Notes under the pieces: generated by a model
Told to the model about the DNA's origin: nothing
Seen by the model: only the letters and a program-made list of their open reading frames with translations
Database searches by the model: none
Program-made: the position numbers and the translations under genes
DNA from: Hydractinia symbiolongicarpus
Taxonomy: Eukaryota > Cnidaria > Hydrozoa > Anthoathecata > Hydractiniidae
Reading direction: 5' to 3'
Length of the DNA: 60,000 nt
Assembly (NCBI RefSeq): GCF_029227915.1
Contig: NC_079877.1
Coordinates: forward strand, 27,679,851-27,739,850
Shown: positions 1 to 12,063 of the stretch, piece by piece
Position numbering within the stretch: the first letter of the stretch is position 1
How the letters are laid out: each line of letters begins with the position of its first letter

Positions 1-307
1 AAAGTTTCTTGATTGGCTAACTCTCCACTTTCTTTAAGCTCGAAATACAATTTAAGCCACTTCTGCATCCTTGTTTTGTTCTCGAGATTTCCCTTTAACA
101 ACACTCTTAAATTTTCTAACTTAATTTTGACACAAGATCGATCTTCCAATATCATCCGGCGATAATTAAATGGCCCATTTATTTCTTCACTTGATTCCAA
201 AGACAACACGATACCACTATCTTCGAATGCATATTCTTCAAGACAAGATTCTGATAGACTTTGATAGCCTGTTTTGTCACTTAAATTAAACATATCTTTG
301 ATTCGAC
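1..307 (-). CDS. Gene A last exon, 5' part of KH exon (partial)
   Basis: The acceptor TTTATTTTTAG precedes 307. The frame (SRIKDMFNLS onward) is open to the window edge and aligns with the start of the gene C KH exon. The KH core itself lies outside the window. Confidence 0.72.
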
Positions 308-3300
308 CTAAAAATAAACATAATGTATAATTACTACAAATTTATTTTCTATGACCAATTGCACAATCCTATGATACATTATTTTACTTTTTATTTAAAT
401 AAAACAAACTATTTAGAACTTTCTCTGTGCACCAACAGGTAGGAAAATTTGCACTTTTAGCTTTTTTACTATTTCGTACAAAAAAAGGATGCAATAGATC
501 AACTCACTTGTAAAATATGGGTCGTGTGCATTCCTAAAATAAAGACAAAAATTCAAATTAGAACCAGTTTTAAAAAATGGTATGGTTTATCTAGAAATGT
601 TAGGTAAAATACATTACGGTGGCCATATCGCTTCATTGATTGCGAAATTGTATGAAAAAAATAATTATTTAGGAGAAACGTTGATAACAACAAAGATCGC
701 GTATAGCATAGAATTTCACGACGCTTTATATAGTATCGCACCGTCCAAGCTCCAACATCTAACAGAAAGTCTAATAAATCATACAGCCATAAACCGGCGA
801 GAATACTTTTATAATTTTTTATCTATGAATCTTTTATAAAAATCAGAAGCCTATTCCTAGAAAAATATAAACGAAGAAAAAAAAAAACTCTGCACAAACT
901 TTTAACTTTGTTATTCCAGAGCTCAATTTTAAACAAAAATAGATGAAAATCATAATGTTCTGAAAAGTTAGAGCTCGTAAAATCCAATCTTTTTTTTGCT
1001 TAACGTGCATTTTCAATTAAAAGTTTCTGCCGACTTCCAGAATAAGTCAAAATCATTTTCGTACAAGTTAAGGTCCATATTGTCCATAATGTTAAAGAAA
1101 ACTTGTTTACATAAAAATTAATCAACTGTTTGAATGGCTAAAAATTGTCTAAATACAAATTTAAAATGATATTTTTAACAAAATACTATTATTGGTAAAA
1201 CTTTTCTTCTTCAAGAATTTTGTACAAAAAGGTGTGAAATTGGTACAATTCAACTTTTACCCTATGGACCCATTTTCACTTTTTAGTCTATTTTTATCAA
1301 CTTAATACTTTCTAAAGTTTCATTAGACATGACGTAAGGTATTAAACACCAATCTATTCAGATAGAGATTTCTACACCTTCCGGTTGGAAAAGGAAAAAA
1401 AACATTTTCTCTTCTCGCTTAAGAATACAAGTTAAAATATTTATACTTACTCCAGAACTAGCAGAAAAAGAAAAGGTTTTGAGAGGAAAATTAAATATTA
1501 CCAATGCACATATTCAGAATGTTTTATGCTTAAAATTTTCCGAACTAAATATGGCGTGGAATCAACATTTTAGCAGTTATATGCAAACATTAGAAAAAGA
1601 TTGTATATAGATATAGATACCTTTTAATTGTGTCCATTACAGCTTTATGGTCAGTACTGTGGTTACTTTCATCTTTCATATTATTTAAATTATCAATCTC
1701 CTTCTTGTACTGAGGCGACATCACATTAAGGCCATACTTTACTATTCCTTTATCACGAGATAGTTCCACAAATAGTTGCTGGGTGCCTTGTCGTTTTATT
1801 GCTTCTACTGTAATGTTTTCCACAAGCTCTTCCCAGTCCTGGAGTATCATCTTAATAACCTCATTAGGTTTTTCTTCTTTCTTCCCTGGATTGTCATATT
1901 TAATAATAACCAACTCACTTGTACACCTGCCTAGTGATTCCACAAGATGTTGCTTTAAAAAGTGATCATATTTATCAACAACAACCCATAGTTTCTCAGC
2001 CTCCATCCCCATAAACCCAACAAAGTCAGTTATAAGGATACAGTTTTCTGATCTGCAACATTTCAGAATATCTTCTTTAGACTGAGCTTGGCCTTTTGAA
2101 GGGAAAGCAGGTGTGTAACAAATGCTTTCTTTATTTATAAGACTAAATGCATTTTTCACCATTAGTGCAGATTCCTGATCACAAGACAGTACCACCAGTC
2201 CCTCGATATCATCTATAACTTTCTCTGCGATCTTTGACAGGCATAGACTGCAATAGGCAACAATGTCACGAGGAGAGTAGGAACTATCAGAATTTTTGTG
2301 AATACTAACTAAGGTAGGCCATTCTCCAAATATATTATGACCAATATGGTTTGTTCCATTAAATTTAAATTCGGTCCTTGTCTTTTCCTCTGAATGTACC
2401 TGATTCGCATTAGATAATTTAAAGGCAACATCTAGATTCACTAGTTCTTGAACTATTTTTTTATTAGGCCTAAATTTTGTTGCTTGGTTATCCAGCGAAC
2501 GCTTCATTTCCGTTATAGGTCTTTCCTTTCCTATTATTTCATGTAATTTGGTATCATGTTTTTTTTCCTGATCTGTCACTTGTGGTGAGGGAAGTGTAGA
2601 TCGTGCATTTGTTACAGGAATTTTTGCAATCTTAGTTTCGTCCACGGAAGGTTTTTCTTCAGCTTCTAAACGTACCAAAATGGGGGGGTTAGTTTTATAG
2701 TATCTATTTGTTGAAACTTTATTTGGTGTAGTACTATCATTGACGGGATTGTGTTCGGACACACGCTTTGAGGGCCTTTTACGAACAGAAAGCCTTTCAC
2801 TTGACAACTCTGGGTGGTTAAAAACACTTGGGTTCCCTTCAAAGTGCTTAATACACACTTTTATGAGATCATTAATTCGTTTTGTTGTCCTCATCGTCGT
2901 TGGCAAATCAAATCTTTTTAATCCGGTTTTATCAAACTGATATTTAAGATGGGCTTGTCTCCTCTCTTTGCCATTCTGGTTAATCTTTACGTACTCTCTG
3001 TGCTTTTCCATACTTTGTGTGATCAATACCATAACCGACTCGTCAATTTTTGGATATGTTTGATCTTTTATTACATTTTTGATTTCGTTAGCTTCATTGT
3101 TGTCCAAATTTTCAGCATCGTATTCATCAAACACAAAGTGTACCAATACATTCTTGTTTCTCTCATATATCAATTTTATTACTCTTGACAAATTCACACT
3201 TTCATCAAGACCCAAATCTTGTTTCAGTTGAAGCAGGTTTCTTGCTATAATCTGAGCATTTGCCTTTTTAATCTTCAAGCAAGTTTGTTTAGCTATTTCC

Positions 3301-6300
3301 TGAACTGTTGATTGAAACAAGCACTGAGATTCACAACACACATAATAGATCTTCACATCTTCTTCTGCCTTTTCATAGAGCTGCTTCATTGTTAACTGAC
3401 CAAGAATGCTTTTACCAGAACCAAATGATCCCGTAAGAATAATTTTGCGCTCATTTGAGCATAGAACTTCCTGCTGCTTAGTTGTTAGCAAAACTGTTTT
3501 CACTTGCATATGCACATTATCACACATAACTGGCAGCTTCATTTTTCTTAGTGACGGCAAAAAAGCTTCTGCAGTAGCCATATAGCCAATAACCGTACTA
3601 GACATTTTTAAAAAAATGTCTTGCTTTTTATTGCCTTCTTTAGTGTTTAATTGAAGGTCTTTTCTCATCTTTTTAAGATGGTTATGGATACCTCTTTCCC
3701 ATTTCTTAATAAAAGAATCAAGGTTACTGAGATCTTCATATGAAAGAAGCAACATGTCATAAGAAGAACCAGTGTTAAAAGTAGCTCCATCTGCTAACTG
3801 GTCAAGCTTGGGTACTACAAGTAAGCTAATGAAGATAACATCACTTTGGAAGAGAATATCTTTGTGAATTAGCATTTCTAGTTTGATGTCATCACAGCTA
3901 ACACACATAGCATGTTGAAGTTGGACACAATTGCTCAATGTCAAATATCTTACATTGAGAATAACGTGCAATGTGGGATGATAAACCAACAATCGATTAT
4001 CAAAGTCATTATCTGGCAATAACTTCAATTCTTTACTAATGACATCCATATTATAATCCAAAAATTCCGCATGTTTACGTGAATCATAACTGCTTAGAAC
4101 CATTCCACGCACCTTCTCTTCATTCTGATAGGAACAGCACCAGGCTTTAAGGACATTCACAAATTTGCTTGTAAGAGTATCTTGCAAACAATCAACTGGA
4201 AGTTGTATTGTTTGTTTGCAGGATTTGTCATAATTGCGATCTACAAACTTAAGACATGACGTATACCAATCTTTCTTAGAAACAACTTTAGACATAGGAC
4301 CAGCTGAAGTATAAACTTCATGCTCAACTTCAGTAGGAGTTTGTAGTTGATGTCTTTTCATATTCTTCATTACACTACGTGGGCTTGATGGAAGGCAATT
4401 TCCAAAACATATAAAACCAACTCCTAATATGGAATACCACTGATATGAAGAATTGGCTTCTAAAAATGTAAAATAACATCTCTAAATCACAGCAGATGCA
4501 AAAGAAATTAAAATTATCTGCTACTACAAAATCCAGAGAAATTTTTTAAACTTCGTACTCGTAGCAGACATACTTGAGTTTAGATATAACACAGTGTTAA
4601 AATGTCATGAGTATATCCTGTCTTAAATCCCACTGTGGAAATTGACAAGTAAATTTTCACAAGCACAAAGCAACGGTGTGAGTCTGATATGAAAATAGCT
4701 GTTGTTAACCTTTTGCCTGCAAAATGAAAAAAAAAACAAAGTAAAGGTGAACCTACAGAAGTGTCTTTTATGACGGATTGAGCAATAAGTGCCCCACAAT
4801 ATACTTAACATGAAAGATAATCTGCTCAGAACTATGGAAAGTCACTGAAAACAGCCTATGAGATATAAAAGAACATCAACATGGCAAAGTAGATTGACTT
4901 GTGTTGCCTAATGTTGTTTCCAACGTTTTGTCACAAAAAATTAAATTGCCTTTGCGACAAATACAAATGCTTTAATATCTCTTCTATTTAGAGACGAGTG
5001 CCTAAATTTTTGATAAAAATATTTTGACATAAAACTAAGTATGTTGCCTCTAAGGCTAATCTTATACACTTTACATGGTACATTTACATGGCTTTCGATG
5101 GAATTATGATGCTAAGTTATTTAGTTGTACTCAAGCTCTTGAAATGTGCTCATTTTCAATAATTTAAGGGTAAAGAATTACACCAGCAAATTTTCTCAAA
5201 TAAACACCTCTCTAGAAGGTAATATGTAATGAAACTCTACACTTTTGACTTTATTTAGAAAGCATTTACTTGACACAGCATAACAAAAAATATGCAACTT
5301 ACTAAATATAGCATTTTCACTGCAAAATTCCTCACTTCGGTCCAAACCCATTCTATTACCAATCACTTGAAAGCTATAACTACTTCCATCCTTAAAATTC
5401 ATCTTCACTAACAGGTAAAACCCATCAAATTTCAATGAATTTTCTTGAACTTCTTTCCAGTCACCCTTATTCTCACTGACTGAAACTTGAGTGACAATCA
5501 ACTGCACAGGAAGCTTCAGAAGACACTCATTACCATGCATTCTTTCAAATCTAAACCACAATAAAATAGATTATATTACTCTGCATGTGTATGTGAGCCA
5601 AAAACAAGATATAGTGCAAATCTGTTAAAGAATTGAGATTTATTTGGTAAAGAGAACCATGAATTGTGGTTACTGTGTGTCTAATTAGTTTCTTAAACAA
5701 GACTTTAAAGATAAATCATAATGTGAACGTGTTCATGTTTTAAGGCGTGTGAGTACAGGGAAAAAAATTTAGTGATTGGATAGATAAAATCTGGGCTTTC
5801 TAATTGTAGAAAAAAAGCTTTTTAAAAATGTATTTCAGTTAAATAATTTAAAAAAAGAAAAGAAATTGTGACAAATTTCTTTTTTTCTGTGACAAAAATC
5901 ATATTTTACATGCAATCATGCCAGGTATTAATTTTTACTACTCATGTGTGCGAACACGAGCAGCATAAACAGATGTTAAAAAAACTGTCACCAAATGCTC
6001 GTTACTATAGTCAACAATGTGTTACGCAGAAGCTTAAGATTTCTATAAGAAACTTTAAAACTCTTTTTCACTTTATTTAAGAGAGTACTTCTTTAGGAGA
6101 GTACTACGTTTTACGTTTTAACCTTTTTCGCAAAACTCTGGGGTGGAGATCAAGCCAAGCGTGGACAGAAATGTTTGATCTGAAAACTATTTTTTTTATT
6201 TCACAAAATGTTGAAAAAATTTTTATACAAAATATCTCCAAAACAAAAAAATGTTAGAAAACATTTTGAAAAACAGTTTGAACAAAAAAGTTCAGTATTT

Positions 6301-9300
6301 TCAAGAAATAGCTTTGTTAAATAATACAAAAATAGATATGCTGATTCAGAGTGGGAATGCTTGGACTTTATTTTAAACGTCGGTTTTCCATCTTTTCCCT
6401 TTCAGCATTCCTTAAAGGAGCCATTGTTTTTGTTTTTTTGTTCATTCTACTTTTTACATTGATAAAGTTTGTCTCCTTCGAATAAAAACATGTTGATTCC
6501 ATATGAAGGGGCTTTTAAATATTTATCACTTTCCGAGAGATAATAATCAGGCTATCTATCTAAGTTGACTATTTGATTAATATGTTCAATATGTTCAAAA
6601 TATAAAACTGAATTGGTGAAAATGTATTTAAATTCTCACATACCTTGACACACCCTTAAATACGGTACCTTCTTTAAATTAAATACCTGGGGTAAAATTA
6701 GACTACTAAGAGAGACGTCTCGGTGAAGAGCCTTAACTCAGAGATTAAAATGATTAAGAAAACAACAAATAAATAACCACCTCTTTAAGAAAGGATATAC
6801 TTACATTAAGTTTTGTTTGCAATTATAACCTAAAAAAAGAATTTAAAAATGTACGCAAACTTTCTTGGTATATAATAATAAAACATCCATAATATTCGGT
6901 CTGTTAAGCTCATATATATACATTTAATTAATTAAAACAAGCGAAACTTCAATAGCCTACCTTTAAAAAATTCTAAAATGCTTATTTTTGAACCGTTTAT
7001 GCTCATTTTGCACATAACTTTGTCATTTTGTAAAAAAATAAGATTTTTCACTGAAAACTGACTTCGTCACATTCGGGGGTTCAGTGTTCCCTGTCATTGT
7101 GCAAAAAATTCAGAATAAACTAATGATCTACTGGTCCCTGTCATTGCGCAAAAATAAAGAGAAAATGTTGTTTACTAAAAGAGAAGAGGTAATACTCTAT
7201 GACTAACATGAAGCGTAATTTGTGCTTTACAAGGGAGGGGGTACACCTCTCACTGATTTGGCTACTTTGTGCTGAGAAAATTAGGATTGTTTGGGTTAGA
7301 GTTAGAGTTAGAGTTAGGGTTAGTAGACTAAAAGGTGCGGTTTACCTTCAGGAAAAGAATAGAAAATGGGTTTTAACAAGTAAATTCTTTACACTCTTCA
7401 TAAGGTTTTAGATAGCATTTCTTATGTACGCCGCATACATAATTCAGTTTAAACTTGACTAAACAGGTAATTTTTGTGGCTTTGCTTTGAGTAGATAATG
7501 TTAAGGGTGTGCCAAGAAATGGTGCATTGGTTTACGTGAAACAAATAGATAAATCTCAGAATTGTGGTTTACTTTCCATTAAGAATTGTGGTAATTAGGT
7601 ACATATTGTTCTTGACTTCCACATAAGGGAAAAAAGAAAAGAACATCCAACTGACTTGAAAATTGCAGTTTTTTAATCATTTTCCAATATTGCCTGTCAG
7701 CATTGTCTGACGAATGCTTCACAGTCAAAAGACTGTGGAAGTTGGTAAGGATAGTTGAAAATTTGCTAGTCTCACTTTCTGTGATGTCCACAATACGGCC
7801 AAGAAATCTAGAAAATGAACCATGCTGACGTCGGCAATAAATTATCACAGTTTGAGGTGTCTGATGCAACCAAATAATCTAAGTCCTAAGTCCGTTTTTA
7901 AAAATTCGCAGGTGAAAGTGCGTGAGGCTAATAAAAAAAGGCCGTAAATCGTTACTTGTGGGTATGATCTTTAATGGTAAGCATATTGCAATAATATTTC
8001 TAAAAAATTTTAGTAATACAAACAAAATTTATTTGGTCATTGGATCATGATTTTTGCACAAAAATAGAGAACCAGAGACCTTCGAATGTGACAAGGTCTG
8101 CTTTTTTTAAAGAATCTTATTGTCTCAAAAATGGTGGATTTATGCGCAACTAAGGCAAAACAATCCAATGTTGTTTGATTATCAACAGCGCGCGAGCACT
8201 GTGCCTTTTTTACCAAAAGAACATATGCAGTTTTCTGGTTAAGTATTTTCCCAGATGTCTATTTTATCAAAGATACAAACATGCTGGACATTATAAATCC
8301 ACAGTATTTATCATAAAAATTAAAAAAAAAATAGAAGAGGGCAGTCATGACAATTCCGTCAATGTAAACCCACTGTTTTCATTTAGTACAGAGAGTAACA
8401 TTATACTTATTTAAGTATATAGTTGCCATGGTTCTATTACTTCTTTGATAGAAATGGAAGATTTAAAAAAAAATATTGCTTTGGAAAAAAACTTTACCGG
8501 TATCAATAGGTTCTGGGACTAAACAATAAGTAACAACTTACTTGATTCGTACACATCTTTTACTAATCGATCAACAATTGGTTTCATAATGCTTATTTCT
8601 TTCTTATTTCTGTATGCCATTTCGTCTACTTTAAATATACGATCGTCTAAAGCAAGCATTTCATTAATCCTTTCTTCATACTTTTCTTTCGGCAGTGTAT
8701 CACTTATTGCATCGTCCAAGTCCCTTCTAAATTTGTCAGATTCAAATTTACTGATTGGGTCTTTCATATCACCAAGGAACGTTATGATGTTTTCCAATGC
8801 AATATTGAAACTTTTAGACAGCGATTCCCAATCACCATAGTTTAAAAAATTCTCAAACCTTTCCTTCCCTGTTTGAAAGTTTTCACAATCTTTATCGGTC
8901 ATATGTGCAACCAAATTTCTCAGGTTTCTTATTATCTCTATCGAAATCTTAAGCTTGTAGAGCGGGCATTGCATGTCAACTTTTCTACACTTCGCACATT
9001 TCTTGCATGTTTTACAGTTACTGCAACATACTTTGGAGTTATCTTTACAGTTTCTTAAGGTGTCAGTGCAATTCTTGCATGGATGATTACATTTTTTAAT
9101 CTTCTTATAGTCACAACAGTTTCCTTTGCAATGCACACGGTTACACTTTTTGCATTCGTGATTACAACTTCCGCAACACTTAAATAGGTGCGCATTGTCT
9201 ATACATTTGAGTGAATTTGGGGGATTGTCTTTTATACACGTATCAAATCCTTTTATGATGGTTAAAATTTGAAGTTGCACTGTTATGTCCAAAGATGAAA

Positions 9301-9553
9301 TGTCAATCCGGGAATTAATAACATTATGTGCTAGATTATTTGGGTTATAAATCTTCTTTTGGTTTATTGGATGACTTAGAGAGTCAAATGATTTTAAAAC
9401 TTTTTCGTTCTTATCGAGAATTTCTGCCAAAGCAATATCTGGAAATGATGAGGAGGAATCAATATGGTCAACAACAAATCTCTTAAGCAGTTCACTTAAC
9501 ACATCACCAAAAACAGCAACTGAAGAAAATATCCTACTGCGGATAATATGCAT
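1..9553 (-). CDS. Gene A: HEPN / SF1-like NTPase / KH multidomain protein (3' end outside window)
   Basis: Paralogue of gene C with the same exon plan: 9553-8542, 6829-6805, 5550-5303, 4423-1621, 533-508 and 307 to beyond position 1. Phases are 1, 2, 1, 2, 1 and all joins stay open, giving at least 1,473 residues in the window. Intact features are the HEPN motif (R212/H217), the cysteine-rich insertion, Walker A (about 760-767) and Walker B FDEYD. The KH exon is cut by the window edge before its GXXG loop. The predicted first exon is near 12814, beyond a 3.2-kb intron that holds a LINE and a Penelope-like element. No frameshift or lost splice site is seen, so the gene looks functional as far as it can be read. 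Confidence 0.8.
508..533 (-). CDS. Gene A micro-exon of 26 nt
   Basis: The acceptor GTCTTTATTTTAG and the donor GTGAGTTG bound 26 nt coding NAHDPYFT. It has the same length, phase and product as 26559-26584. Confidence 0.75.
534..1620. other. Gene A intron between NTPase exon and micro-exon
   Basis: AT-rich intron of about 1.1 kb. A plus-strand open frame at 582-839 (YGGHIASLIAKLYEK) has no support as a gene. Nothing else recognisable. Confidence 0.5.
1621..4423 (-). CDS. Gene A exon: SF1 helicase-like P-loop NTPase
   Basis: A 2,803-nt exon with acceptor TATTCCATATTAG before 4423 and donor AAAAG/GTATCT after 1621. Walker A GSFGSGKS, FVFDEYDAENLD, LPTTMRTT, GMEAE and ESLGRCTSELV are all kept. 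The open frame runs on to a stop at 1590. After the P-loop the protein is very close to gene C; before it the two are far more different. The exon opens RVGFICFGNCLPSSP, which aligns with NIGLMCHANGLPTN in gene C, where about 12 more residues precede it. Confidence 0.82.
5303..5550 (-). CDS. Gene A exon: small beta-rich module
   Basis: Homologue of the gene C exon at 34113-34363, three nucleotides shorter. It starts FERMHGNECLLKLPVQLIV and keeps SVSENKGDWKE. The acceptor is TTATTGTGGTTTAG and the donor GTAAGTTGC. Function unknown. Confidence 0.75.
6805..6829 (-). CDS. Gene A micro-exon of 25 nt
   Basis: Bounded by the acceptor TTCTTTTTTTAG and the donor GTAAGTATATCC. It is 25 nt, phase 1 in and phase 2 out, coding YNCKQNL between split codons. 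It matches 15604-15628 in pseudogene B at nearly every base. Confidence 0.72.
7294..7324 (+). repeat. Short telomere-like hexamer array
   Basis: About five hexamers of TTAGAG ending in TTAGGG. The matching place in pseudogene B (about 16015) is not expanded, so the array arose after the duplication. Confidence 0.7.
8542..9553 (-). CDS. Gene A coding exon: HEPN domain with cysteine-rich insertion
   Basis: Residues 1-337. The acceptor TTTTCTGTTTAG precedes 9588 and the donor GTAAGTTG follows 8542. The HEPN motif RNLVAH is intact. The insertion (about residues 126-196) holds some 19 cysteines including CKTCKKCAKC. It is longer than in gene C and matches pseudogene B more closely. A helical tail (KEKYEERINEMLALDDRI) closes the exon. 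The HEPN part is only moderately similar to gene C, whereas the later exons of the two genes are very close. Confidence 0.8.
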
Positions 9554-9849
9554 GATTTTCCGAGTCCTGGACGACCTTAGATTGACAGCTAAACAGAAAA
9601 AAAAAAACGTGTTACAATAATTTTGAAATATGGGTGCCAGAAGGCTAACGTTGACATAAATTTCTATAGAGTATAAACGAAATATAATAAGCCATTAATC
9701 AACTAATAAATCCCTGTTTAGCTGCAAAAACTTTTTACGTTATAAATTCTTTAATATTCTTTCCAAAATATTTTTGCTCTAACTACTATATCTTCCACCA
9801 CAGAAATGACATTGTGATTGGCGGATGCATTCATCAAAATTTATTGCTA

Positions 9850-10320
9850 CCAGGATTTTTCTCTTTAACCCTATTCGGTCCGGGGTTTTTCGAACATACT
9901 TTGACTGGGGGTGGGGGAGGGGGGCAGAATCTGCCCCCCCCCCCCCTCAATAACTTATCATAGGCTTGCTCAAATTGAATCAAACTTGGCACACTTTTAT
10001 AGTACGTCATAAAAGGAACAAAATGGCAGCAATAAAATTTTTCCTTGCAAAATTTTTCCTTGCGTCAGCACATTTTTTGTGACGTCATCAGAAGCTTGAA
10101 AGTTCTTAAAAATGCCACTATTTGCTTAAAATTTAATTACTTTTGTTCCAGAGCGAATTTTTACATTCTGTTTAAAGTTTCTGAAAGGTAAATAAAAGTT
10201 ACTTAACATATTTTCCGGTTTTTGCGTGGATTGCAAAAATCGGGTTTTTTCCGATTTTTGGGTAAAATCAGACAAAATCGGGAAATCGGTTAATCACGTG
10301 TCCAAATTATGCAAAATGAT
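9850..10320. repeat. Dispersed-repeat-like segment with G/C-run hairpin
   Basis: Contains a G-rich run followed by a C-run at 9907-9946 whose core GGGGGGCAGA / TCTGCCCCCC is an inverted repeat with a 1-nt spacer. A TGACGTCATCA site lies near 10080, and repeated 'AAATCGGG' words lie at 10210-10290. It looks like an old interspersed repeat; family unknown. Confidence 0.4.
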
Positions 10321-10384
10321 TCTTTTTAATAAAAAAAAGTTGTGTTGCAAGTTTCAAGTTCTAAAGATAATCCTAACAGGCTGG

Positions 10385-10466
10385 CTATTTCAATCCTCTA
10401 TATTTTCCCTGATGATGGCAAACACATTCTTTTATCGCCTGTAAAATATCATGTTCACAAAATGCT
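10385..10466 (+). mobile_element. Penelope-like element 3' tail fragment
   Basis: TTTCCCTGATGATGG ... GCCTGTAAAATATCATG matches the tails at 12000-12063 and 20880-20950, which follow Penelope-type coding remains. No coding part is left here. Confidence 0.45.
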
Positions 10467-10469
10467 AAA

Positions 10470-11105
10470 CCTTTATTATCATTTTTAACATAATTCTCAG
10501 CCTAATTCGGTGTTTCATGGTGGCGATATATCAAATTCCTCTCCATCAAAATTGTCCTCATCACCTCCTGCAAATATGTTCTTAGTCTACCTATGAGCTT
10601 TCTCTTAAAAGAATTATGTCTTTATTCTTTCTTCCTAACGATTCTTCTCAATCTTTTCAAGGTGTGGCACCCAAATCAATCTTTTTATCTAAATCACTTC
10701 TTTAATGCTACCAATACATTCCTGCATCTTAGGAAATATGAAGTCCTTCTGCGTCCTTTCAAATCCACCTACCAATTCTTATATCATTCCTTTCTACACG
10801 TACAACACAAAACTTTATAAACATGCCTCATAAAAAGATTCCTCAATCAAGAAGATTCTCTTAGTCAAAAAGGACATAACGGAAAATTTTCCAAGGAAAA
10901 CCTATCATGTAGGTAACACTTATTTTAACACCACGCCTTTCTACCCAACAGATCACATAAGTTACAGACTGAATCTAATATCTTGTTGTCTATAATCTTA
11001 CCTACTAACATTTCTCCAATACAACTGCATTTCTTATGTATCCAGTGCTTACAAGTCTACAAAAAATGGAGTTACTATCAACTACAGGGTTATATACGAA
11101 CTGTG
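10470..11105 (-). mobile_element. LINE (APE-type) 3' part, left half of a split copy
   Basis: Read on the minus strand this aligns with the end of the LINE at 37170-40168: the cysteine/WVHKKC finger region (about 11020-11105), the 'GTTACTTGGGTGATATG' region, the C-terminal arginine-rich coding part, and the TGA-rich 3' tail (near 10475). It is heavily decayed. Its 5' continuation is at 12064-12725, across a Penelope insertion. Confidence 0.7.
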
Positions 11106-12063
11106 TTGGTGAAGTTAAAAAGAAAATTATACATTGACGAAAAACAGCACTACAGATTAAAACCTTCCGATGGAGCACAAGCTTGATTCTACAGACTACC
11201 AAAAAGTTACAATCAGGGAAATCCATTTCGACGAATCGTTTTTTGTACGGGTACACAACTATCTCTTTACGACGACGTATTCAACATAGTCAGGAAATTT
11301 AATCTAGAACAGTTCCATAAACACATCAACAATCTCGAATTTCAAATTTACTGTTGAACTTAAAAAAGATAACATCACTTTTCTTGACACCTTGACGCAT
11401 TGGTCAAACGCAAGAATGTTGCCAATTTAATTTCAGTGTGTCACCTGCTCACACTGACAAGACCCTTTAATACGAATCAAACCAATAGAAATCTCACGAA
11501 GAAAGTGTCATCTCGTGCAAAAAATGTAGTCAGTGACGAAAAGGAGAAAAAACATGAGACCAGACTTGTAAAAAATGCATTGGTCCTTCGCCTAGTTCTA
11601 AAATTTGTTAAGATCAAATGTGTTTTCAACTCTAAAGAAACACTGCGCAACATTTTGTCTAAACAAAAAAAGAAATTGACGTAAAAGAGCAAAGGAATGT
11701 TGTTTATAAAACTCTGTGTGAAGATGTATATATGGCCAGAACAAAGAAAAAATCAAGTTCCAGAAAACATGCGCATCGTAAGAAACAGAGATGTGAAGAA
11801 CAACGAAATCGCAGACAACAGCTGGAGTTATAGTCATCAGTTCCTAAAACAACGGCTAGGAAGACAATGCAAAGGATCAATAGTGCATCACGTCACAAAC
11901 ACAATGTTAATTATTATAATTAACAGTAATTAACCCGTTGTGTTCCACTTGATAAATTTTATGAATTTTGATCCTTCGCAATTTATAAATACATGTCCAG
12001 CATCAATATACCTTACCCGATAATGGAAAAAGGATTTCCCGAAACGCCTCCTCCTAAACTATC
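11105..12063 (+). mobile_element. Penelope-like retroelement remnant (RT end plus GIY-YIG region)
   Basis: Frame-shifted plus-strand coding remains show Penelope landmarks in order: YRLKPSDGAQA; RRIVFCTGTQLSLYDDVF; QFHKHINNLEFQI followed by ITFLDT (RT C-terminal part); SRAKNVVSDEKEKKHE with LVKNAL (RT to endonuclease link); VFNSKETLRNILSK; VVYKTLCEDVY (start of GIY-YIG region); and EIADNSWSYSHQF (the later His region). The tail has ACCCGATAATGG near 12018. Penelope elements encode RT and a GIY-YIG nuclease. This copy is 5'-truncated and dead, and it sits exactly between two halves of a minus-strand LINE. Confidence 0.75.

Larger units (their letters stand above)
5551..8541. other. Gene A introns around the 25-nt micro-exon
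   Basis: Contains only exon 6805-6829. The stretch from about 6710 to 8500 aligns with pseudogene B (about 15,500-17,260), so these introns were copied with the gene. A TTAGAG/TTAGGG array sits at 7294-7324. Confidence 0.55.

Noticed and set aside
582-839. 85-codon plus-strand open frame inside a gene A intron
   Set aside because: No family signature, no splice or promoter support, and it sits antisense in an intron of the better-supported gene.
2740-3188. Plus-strand open frames opposite the NTPase exon
   Set aside because: Antisense shadows of a strong coding exon; the same shadows appear opposite gene C.
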